This document shows positions 6,129 through 10,815 of a stretch of 10,815 nucleotides of DNA, one piece after another. Position 1 is the stretch's first letter. Every line of letters starts with the position of its first letter. A program made the translations under genes and the position numbers. A model generated the notes under the pieces. The model was not told where the DNA came from and made no database searches. It saw only the letters and a list, made by a program, of their open reading frames with translations. This DNA comes from Lachnospiraceae bacterium UBA6452 (lineage in GTDB: Bacteria > Bacillota > Clostridia > Lachnospirales > Lachnospiraceae): positions 1 through 10,815 of the forward strand of contig DJNY01000108.1 of NCBI GenBank assembly GCA_002441865.1, written 5' to 3'.

Positions 6129-6362
6129 TTATGGCTCTATAAAGCTGACAACCACATAGAAGCCACGTTCATTTTCCTCAATGGATACAACGGTTCCTTC
6201 TTTTGTTTTCAGCCGTTCCCTGAATGGGATATTGGCCGACATTGCCAGTGAAGGATCGATCGTGTAATAATAACTGCTGGGCAGAACACCTTCTGTCACA
6301 GTCACCTTCTGTCCGGTCTCAAGCAGTCCCGGACGTTCCATTTTAAACTCCAGTTCTCTCAT
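6129..6362 (-). CDS. 77-residue protein of unknown function, overlapping the HD-GYP gene
   Basis: I do not recognise this protein. Starting at ATG 6362 it has 77 residues (MRELEFKMERPGLL...) and overlaps the last 20 bases of the HD-GYP gene. GGAGG lies nine bases upstream, inside the HD-GYP coding region. A second ATG at 6341, one base after the HD-GYP stop and preceded by GGAG, would give 70 residues. It has no membrane segment, signal peptide or cysteine. Alternating hydrophobic/polar strands, such as GQKVTVTEGV, TVVSIEENERGFYVVVSF and the basic RERLKTKEG, suggest a small beta-barrel-like fold, a guess from pattern only. The overlap implies translational coupling, so its role is probably tied to the HD-GYP protein. 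Confidence 0.7.
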   Translation of the reverse strand: MRELEFKMERPGLLETGQKVTVTEGVLPSSYYYTIDPSLAMSANIPFRERLKTKEGTVVSIEENERGFYVVVSFIEP

Positions 6363-8460
6363 CTGTACCTGCCTCCGTATAAGATGCTGCCAGTGCTTCC
6401 ATTTCCTGCTGCGGCAAATCTTCACGCTCCAGCATCTTTGTAAATACTTCCACAACATGTGGATCAAACTGCGTACCGGAACATCTGCGCAGTTCGGCGA
6501 TCGCGTCCTTTTCCGGCATTGCTTTGTGATACGGTCTGTCGTTGACCATAACATCGTGGGAATCCACCGCTGAGATCACACGCGCGATCAGCGGGATCTC
6601 TTCTCCCTTCAGACCGTTTGGATAACCGGTTCCGTCCCATTTTTCATGATGACACAAAATACCGTCCGCAATATCGCCAAGCTCCGGTGAGCTTTTCGCA
6701 ATACGATAGCCTTTTACCGTATGCTGCTCTATGATCGCACGCTCTTCCGGTGTCAGTTTTCCTTTTTTCTTAATGATATCCTGCGGGATCGCTACCTTAC
6801 CGATATCATGCAGCGCTGCCAAAAGCTCCAGCTTGCCGATCTCCGCATCGGGCAGTCCCATTTCTTTACCGAGACGGGCTGCCATCTTTCTTGTACGCTC
6901 TACATGCTCTTCTGTCTGGTAATCACTTTCACAAAGTGTCTGTTTCAGAGAATTTACGATAGAACTGCTGGCGGATTTTTCCTTCAGCATCTTCTTATTC
7001 ATCATGTTCGATCTGGCATCCTGCATCAGCTTCTCTACAGGAGTATCTGCATCTTCCTTTGTTGCAATACCATATTCGATCGAAACCGGCATTTTATCAT
7101 AAAAATCAATGATCTCTGCCTTGATCGCCTCCATGATATCACCCGCATCCAGATTGTTGGTCTTCTCCAGAACCACAACGAGATCACCGTTGTCCAGCTT
7201 TGCACAGAACGTGTCTTTTCCCACTCTTCTGCGGATATAACGGGCAATCTGCCGCATGACACCGTCACCGTAAACCGTTCCGTAAGCCTCGTTCATGGCA
7301 CGCAGACCGTCTACATTACAAACGGCAAAGGAAACCGGGAAAAATTCCGGGTTTCTCCACTGCGGGATCTGCGTATAAAAACTTTCTTTATTATAAAATC
7401 CTGTCACTGCATCAAACAGCATGGAATTTTCCAGTTCAAAATATGTCTGCCTGCTTGCGGTCACATCGTGGAACACAAACAGCTTTCCGATCAGTTTGCC
7501 TTTGTTGTCCTTCATACAACAGAACTGACACTGGTAAGTCTTCGTTTTACCGTTTTCAACCGTCTGCCAGTCAAATTCCTGATTGATATCCGTTCCGTTC
7601 ATTCCCATGAATTTCTGCTTCTGCATAAATTCTTCTATTGTCAGGGAACCGTTTTTAAACTCCATGCCCGGCATCAGCTCGTCCAGTCCCGCACTGTGAT
7701 CTGCCAGCCTGCCTTCATAATCAAACAGGATGATCGGATCCTTCAGATATTCCAGGATCATATTACGCGTGATCGTCAGGGTGACAGACGGCAGATAATT
7801 GAATGTATAAAAATAAAGCAGAAATCCTACAAATACATACAGCAGGATCGTCGGATCCATATCAATCGGAATGACGCCAGCCAGATACACGAAATTGATC
7901 ACAACAGCCAGCAGCATACCAATAATAGGACCATAATACCGCTTTCTATATACACGCGGCGTTTCCCCGCACTTCAGCGATAACAGGATGATCGTTGCTG
8001 CGATCATCATCATATCAAATGCTGTATGGATGTGGAACGGGATCTGCGGCACATAAGTCAGGATATAACCATCTCCAAACGATTCATGCATATAGGAAAC
8101 CGCTACCTGATCAAACGGATTGATCATCATAAAAATACCGTCAATAAAAATGTACGCTCCAAATGCAATCTTGATCCACTTTGGTGTACGGTTTTCCCAG
8201 CCTACAAATGCCATGGCATAGTCATAGTAGAAAAACAGCATCAGATCCATAAGCGTAAAGGTAAGAGAACAGCCGATCGACTTGATGATCAGATAGCCTG
8301 ATGTCAGATTGAGCGTGTAAGTACCGATCATCAGGAAATTCATCAGCATGGCAATGCCAAGCTTTTTGGCGCTCTCTGTTCCCTTTCGGTATGATTTTAA
8401 TACAAGTATTGCAACAACCAGTGCAAATATGTAATAAATGGCAACAATAATCTCTTCCAC
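6343..8460 (-). CDS. Seven-helix membrane sensor with PAS-like, degenerate GGDEF and HD-GYP domains
   Basis: The 705-residue protein is a predicted membrane-bound cyclic-di-GMP phosphodiesterase. About seven hydrophobic segments fill residues 2-220, like the 7TM sensor regions of some histidine kinases. A PAS-like domain follows (about 235-335), then a GGDEF-type fold (about 345-490) with DAVTGFYNKESF and YGDGVMRQIARYI, in which the catalytic GGDEF is replaced by DNGDL (423-427), so it should not make cyclic-di-GMP. The C-terminal HD-GYP domain is intact by motif: H519, HDIGK (551-555), H580, HHEKWDGTGYP (604-614) and D633 before NDRPY. Hydrolysis to pGpG or GMP is family knowledge. The start is GTG at 8460-8458, preceded by GGGGAG; no ATG gives an intact first helix. 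It begins 29 bases after the chemotaxis-type gene stop and overlaps the next gene, so all three form one operon. Confidence 0.9.
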   Translation of the reverse strand: MEEIIVAIYYIFALVVAILVLKSYRKGTESAKKLGIAMLMNFLMIGTYTLNLTSGYLIIKSIGCSLTFTLMDLMLFFYYDYAMAFVGWENRTPKWIKIAFGAYIFIDGIFMMINPFDQVAVSYMHESFGDGYILTYVPQIPFHIHTAFDMMMIAATIILLSLKCGETPRVYRKRYYGPIIGMLLAVVINFVYLAGVIPIDMDPTILLYVFVGFLLYFYTFNYLPSVTLTITRNMILEYLKDPIILFDYEGRLADHSAGLDELMPGMEFKNGSLTIEEFMQKQKFMGMNGTDINQEFDWQTVENGKTKTYQCQFCCMKDNKGKLIGKLFVFHDVTASRQTYFELENSMLFDAVTGFYNKESFYTQIPQWRNPEFFPVSFAVCNVDGLRAMNEAYGTVYGDGVMRQIARYIRRRVGKDTFCAKLDNGDLVVVLEKTNNLDAGDIMEAIKAEIIDFYDKMPVSIEYGIATKEDADTPVEKLMQDARSNMMNKKMLKEKSASSSIVNSLKQTLCESDYQTEEHVERTRKMAARLGKEMGLPDAEIGKLELLAALHDIGKVAIPQDIIKKKGKLTPEERAIIEQHTVKGYRIAKSSPELGDIADGILCHHEKWDGTGYPNGLKGEEIPLIARVISAVDSHDVMVNDRPYHKAMPEKDAIAELRRCSGTQFDPHVVEVFTKMLEREDLPQQEMEALAASYTEAGTDERTGV

Positions 8461-8489
8461 CTGAACTCCCCACCTCTTTTATCCGCTCT

Positions 8490-9956
8490 TTACTGTTTCA
8501 ACGCACTTGCTCTGTCCTGTAAGAATGCTGCGATCTTTCCGGTCTCTTCCACGATCTGCGCATTCTTTTCACTGCTCTCATAGGTTTCATTGGAATGTGC
8601 TGACACTTCTTCCGTGATCGCGGAAATATTCTGGACGCTTTCCACGATAGAATGATTTGCTTCAGTCAGGCTGCTGATCGCAGATGTCATCTGGCTTACC
8701 TGCTGCTCGATCTGCGTTGTATCCTTTTCAATCTGTCCAAAGCTCTGTACTGTTTCCTGTGCCACGGTATATTGCTGTTTTGTTCCATCCGCAAAAGTTC
8801 TGACAGCTTCACTGACATCCTGCAGCTTATCTGTAATATCATTGATGAGTGCATCAATATTCTTGGTTGCTTCCTGTGTCTGGCTTGCCAGCGTGGAGAT
8901 TTCAGAAGCCACAACCGCAAATCCTCTGCCGGCTTCGCCTGCTCTTGCTGCCTCAATGCTGGCATTTAACGATAAGAGCCCTGTCTGATCCGCAACGGAG
9001 TTGATCAGCTCTGTAATAGACTGCATCTGTTTTGTATACTCGTTTAATTCATCCAGTCTCTGCAGTGCATGTCCGCCCGCCTGCTCCAGCTGTTCTACCT
9101 GTTTTTCCAGATTTTCCATATTATCCGCACCTTTTCCGACTGCGGCCTTTGTTTTTACAACACTGTTCCCGATCATTGTGCTTGTCTGGGAAACCTCTTC
9201 GATCCTGCTCTGGATCTTTTCCGTCATAATAAGCTGGGACTGGATGGACTGTGCTGTTTCATTGCTGCCCTGTCTGACCTCATCCATGGCACCACAGGTC
9301 TGTACAACCGATTCTCCAAGCTGCTGCATCTTTTCATTCAGACTGCCGATGCTCTCTGTCATTTCCGTGGAAACGGAAAGCACCTGGGCAAGCAGATCTG
9401 TCGCATGCTGTTTTTCCTGATCCAGAAGTGACATCTTTTCCTTTGAAATGACCATGCCCGTCTTGGATACCACGATATTGAAGTAACCACAGATCATCAT
9501 CAACAGGATCTGGATCTCTGTTGTCACGATATAGTCATTTGTTGTCCCTGCTGTTGCAATACGATATACAACCGTCAGGATATTCATGATATTATAAGAA
9601 ATCGCCATTGTCAGTGCAAATTTGCGGTCTTCAAAAATGTTACAGACAACCAGTACAAGGATCGCGTAGGTAAATACCAGTGCATTGTTGGCTGTCAGCA
9701 TCAGAAATGCCTGTGGGATCATGAAACCGAATCCATACAGATAACGGATCGCTTTTGCATTTTTATTTTTCAGATATACAAGCACCGCAGCTATTGCCGG
9801 AAGCCATAAAAGCAGACATACCAGCACAATATATCCCTCTGACCGGTTTCCTTTGGCTACCTCGACCAGGTAGGCGATCGTGATGACTGCGATCTCTATC
9901 AAATAGCACCGGAGCGCACCGGCATTTTTCTTTTTATTTTCTGATTGGTTTTCCAT
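8490..9956 (-). CDS. Methyl-accepting chemotaxis-type protein with six-helix membrane domain
   Basis: With ATG 9956 the protein has 488 residues; AAGGAG lies six bases upstream. The open frame continues to 10097, but the extra 47 residues cross the predicted promoter and a hairpin. About six membrane helices lie between residues 17 and 165, with short loops and no extracellular ligand domain or clear HAMP. The rest is a long coiled coil (about 172-485) with the MCP signalling tip at 318-353, ending [14 protein letters not shown]. Such proteins control CheA through CheW. At the tip the usual QTN reads QTG (G326), and the neighbouring LLSLNAS is the form common in clostridial MCPs. There is no C-terminal CheR-tether pentapeptide. 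It leads the operon with the HD-GYP gene 29 bases behind. No che or flagellar gene is in the window, so a motility link is unproven. Confidence 0.9.
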   Translation of the reverse strand: MENQSENKKKNAGALRCYLIEIAVITIAYLVEVAKGNRSEGYIVLVCLLLWLPAIAAVLVYLKNKNAKAIRYLYGFGFMIPQAFLMLTANNALVFTYAILVLVVCNIFEDRKFALTMAISYNIMNILTVVYRIATAGTTNDYIVTTEIQILLMMICGYFNIVVSKTGMVISKEKMSLLDQEKQHATDLLAQVLSVSTEMTESIGSLNEKMQQLGESVVQTCGAMDEVRQGSNETAQSIQSQLIMTEKIQSRIEEVSQTSTMIGNSVVKTKAAVGKGADNMENLEKQVEQLEQAGGHALQRLDELNEYTKQMQSITELINSVADQTGLLSLNASIEAARAGEAGRGFAVVASEISTLASQTQEATKNIDALINDITDKLQDVSEAVRTFADGTKQQYTVAQETVQSFGQIEKDTTQIEQQVSQMTSAISSLTEANHSIVESVQNISAITEEVSAHSNETYESSEKNAQIVEETGKIAAFLQDRASALKQ

Positions 9957-9986
9957 GTTTGGCTCCTTTGGAATGTTTTCCTTTTT

Positions 9987-10025
9987 TATGATGTCACACA
10001 GATTGCTCCGTGCCCTGACATCATA
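9987..10025 (-). promoter_or_regulatory. Long dyad / leader stem-loop of the MCP operon
   Basis: On the minus strand TATGATGTCA (10025-10016), GGG, then CACGGA-GCAA-TCTGTG (10012-9997) and TGACATCATA (9996-9987) form a 16-bp stem with one G-U pair, a GGG bulge and a GNRA-type GCAA loop. It directly follows the -10 box, so the transcript may lack the first few bases. It could act as an operator dyad in DNA or as a 5'-terminal RNA hairpin. An A-rich run, not T's, follows, so it is not a terminator. Confidence 0.6.
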
Positions 10026-10034
10026 AGTATACCA
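10026..10034 (-). promoter_or_regulatory. Extended -10 promoter of the MCP/HD-GYP operon
   Basis: On the minus strand TGG followed by TATACT (10034-10026) is an extended -10 element. The hexamer 17 bases upstream, TTTCTA, is a poor -35. Transcription should begin near 10019, giving a leader of about 60 bases before the ATG at 9956. Confidence 0.5.
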
Positions 10035-10095
10035 TAATTTCCACCGTATAGAAAGCGTGTTTTGGGAAAGACTATAGAAAAAGGAGGTGCTATCC

Positions 10096-10305
10096 ATGAA
10101 AGCTTTAGACTATATTGCTTTAACGCTTGTCATTATCGGTGCAGTCAACTGGGGACTGGTCGGCTTTTTCGATTGGAACCTTGTCGCAGCGCTCTTTGGC
10201 AGCATGAGCTGGTTATCCCGGATCATCTATGCAATAGTCGGTCTTTGCGGTCTCTACTTAATTTCCATGTATATGAAGATCGGAACCGTAGACGATGCAG
10301 CATAA
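10096..10305 (+). CDS. DUF378 small membrane protein
   Basis: The 69-residue protein [20 protein letters not shown]... carries the DUF378 pattern: a first helix ending [11 protein letters not shown] (residues 15-25), then WNLVAALFG, and a second helix (about 42-60) with [12 protein letters not shown]. Its function is not known to me beyond a two-helix membrane protein. AGGAGG (10082-10087) sits eight bases before the ATG. An in-frame GTG at 10087 overlaps that site and is unlikely to be the start. The gene is divergent from the chemotaxis-type operon; no convincing own promoter was found in the shared 139 bases. A strong hairpin terminator follows. Confidence 0.85.
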   Translation: MKALDYIALTLVIIGAVNWGLVGFFDWNLVAALFGSMSWLSRIIYAIVGLCGLYLISMYMKIGTVDDAA

Positions 10306-10336
10306 TGTTTTCAGATGAAAACGGACTTTGTATATC

Positions 10337-10372
10337 TGCAAAAAAGAAGAGCGTAAGCTCTTCTTTTTTGCA
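10337..10372. terminator. Bidirectional terminator between DUF378 and spoVAD
   Basis: TGCAAAAAAGAAGAGC (10337-10352), loop GTAA and GCTCTTCTTTTTTGCA (10357-10372) form a perfect 16-bp stem with A6/T6 tracts, so it presents a T-run after the GC part on either strand. It should end both the DUF378 transcript and the spoVAD transcript. This separates spoVAD from everything downstream on its strand. Confidence 0.85.
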
Positions 10373-10408
10373 TGCTGCTTCCTGTTTTCAGTCCTTTGTG
10401 CTACTACT

Positions 10409-10815
10409 TTACACATGCTCCAGCACCAGTCCATGCGCAATACCCGGAACGGAATTGCCTTCGTTAAAGCTCGTCTTACTCAAAAGTGCTCCGGTCGGGG
10501 CAAACAACACCCGTTTCCATTCCCCGCTCTGCAGCTTTGGCAGAATATAAGAGGCAAGCGTCACTGCACTGCATCCACAGCCGGATCCGCCCGATCCCAC
10601 ATCCTGCTCATTTATATCAAACAGTGTCGTTCCACAGTCCATATGGTTTCCCGCAATATCAACATCCTTCTCCCGCAAAAGATCGATCAGTGCCTGACTT
10701 CCCACTTCGCCCAGATCGCCTGTGATGATCCGGTCGTAATCTTCCGGTTTCCGGTCAAAATCCTGCAGATGCTGCCAGATCAGATCCGCCGCCGCAGGCG
10801 CCATGGCACATCCCA
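10409..10815 (-). CDS. spoVAD: Stage V sporulation protein AD, 5' part outside the window
   Basis: SpoVAD is the thiolase-fold, dipicolinic-acid-binding protein of the SpoVA complex on the forespore inner membrane. The last 134 codons are visible, about the C-terminal 40% of a protein usually near 340 residues. Diagnostic stretches are AMAPAAADLI, YDRIITGDLGEVGSQ, the glycine/cysteine motif GGSGCGCSAV, and PTGALLSKTSFNEGNSVPGIAHG near the end. The frame stays open to the window edge. In most spore-formers spoVAE follows within a few bases; here a bidirectional terminator, a DUF378 gene on the other strand and a signalling operon follow instead. spoVAC is expected upstream, outside the window. 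Confidence 0.93.
   Translation of the reverse strand, partial: GCAMAPAAADLIWQHLQDFDRKPEDYDRIITGDLGEVGSQALIDLLREKDVDIAGNHMDCGTTLFDINEQDVGSGGSGCGCSAVTLASYILPKLQSGEWKRVLFAPTGALLSKTSFNEGNSVPGIAHGLVLEHV

Noticed and set aside
6721..7983. 420-codon open frame on the plus strand
   Set aside because: It is antisense to the HD-GYP gene, whose domains are clear; its product is rich in Cys, His and Arg with no recognisable domain and it has no ribosome-binding site.
9987..10025. Cyclic-di-GMP riboswitch in the leader of the MCP/HD-GYP operon
   Set aside because: The element is only about 39 bases and lacks the two-helix, conserved-core layout of the known classes.
9957..10097. 47-residue N-terminal extension of the MCP
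   Set aside because: It crosses the predicted promoter and dyad; the internal ATG at 9956 has a good AAGGAG and gives a normal N terminus before the first helix.

Overview
The window looks like a chromosomal segment of a spore-forming, Gram-positive Clostridia, most probably family Lachnospiraceae. The reasons are two spoVA sporulation genes, a 164-residue protein of a type I associate with Lachnospiraceae (DUF5721-like), strong GGAGG ribosome-binding sites throughout, sigma-A promoters of the TTGCAT/TATAAT kind, and short palindromic intergenic repeats. No phage, plasmid, transposase, rRNA, tRNA or true CRISPR was seen, and no gene-free stretch exceeds 300 bases.

Left part (1-2645): arginine biosynthesis. 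argC (minus, 3' end cut by the window) and argG (plus) are divergent. Between them are two clear promoters with identical TTGCAT -35 boxes, separated by an AT-rich array of ATGCA/ATTCA half-sites that looks like an ArgR-type operator region. argG is followed closely by a small DUF1294 membrane protein.

Middle (2646-5130): a 170-base field of stem-loops, including a 46-bp direct repeat present twice, runs up to the ribosome-binding site of a lone LytTR-type response regulator. A DegV-family lipid-binding protein (minus) converges on it. A DUF5721-like gene (plus) diverges from degV and converges on spoVAE, and the stop codons of those two convergent genes sit in opposite arms of one terminator hairpin.

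Right part (5122-10815): spoVAE and spoVAD are both on the minus strand and are normally adjacent in a spoVA operon. Here they lie about 5 kb apart. Between them, from spoVAD towards spoVAE, are a DUF378 membrane peptide (plus), a six-helix methyl-accepting chemotaxis-type protein, a seven-helix HD-GYP protein with a degenerate GGDEF domain, a 77-residue unknown protein overlapping it, and ridA. The chemotaxis-type gene, the HD-GYP gene and the small gene are closely spaced and look like one operon that links membrane sensing to cyclic-di-GMP breakdown. A dense palindrome cluster lies between ridA and spoVAE.

The most notable points are the split spoVA operon, the MCP/HD-GYP/small-protein signalling operon (with an altered MCP hairpin tip), the repeat array ahead of the LytTR regulator, and the symmetric arg control region. 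No clearly new enzyme system or defence island was recognised.
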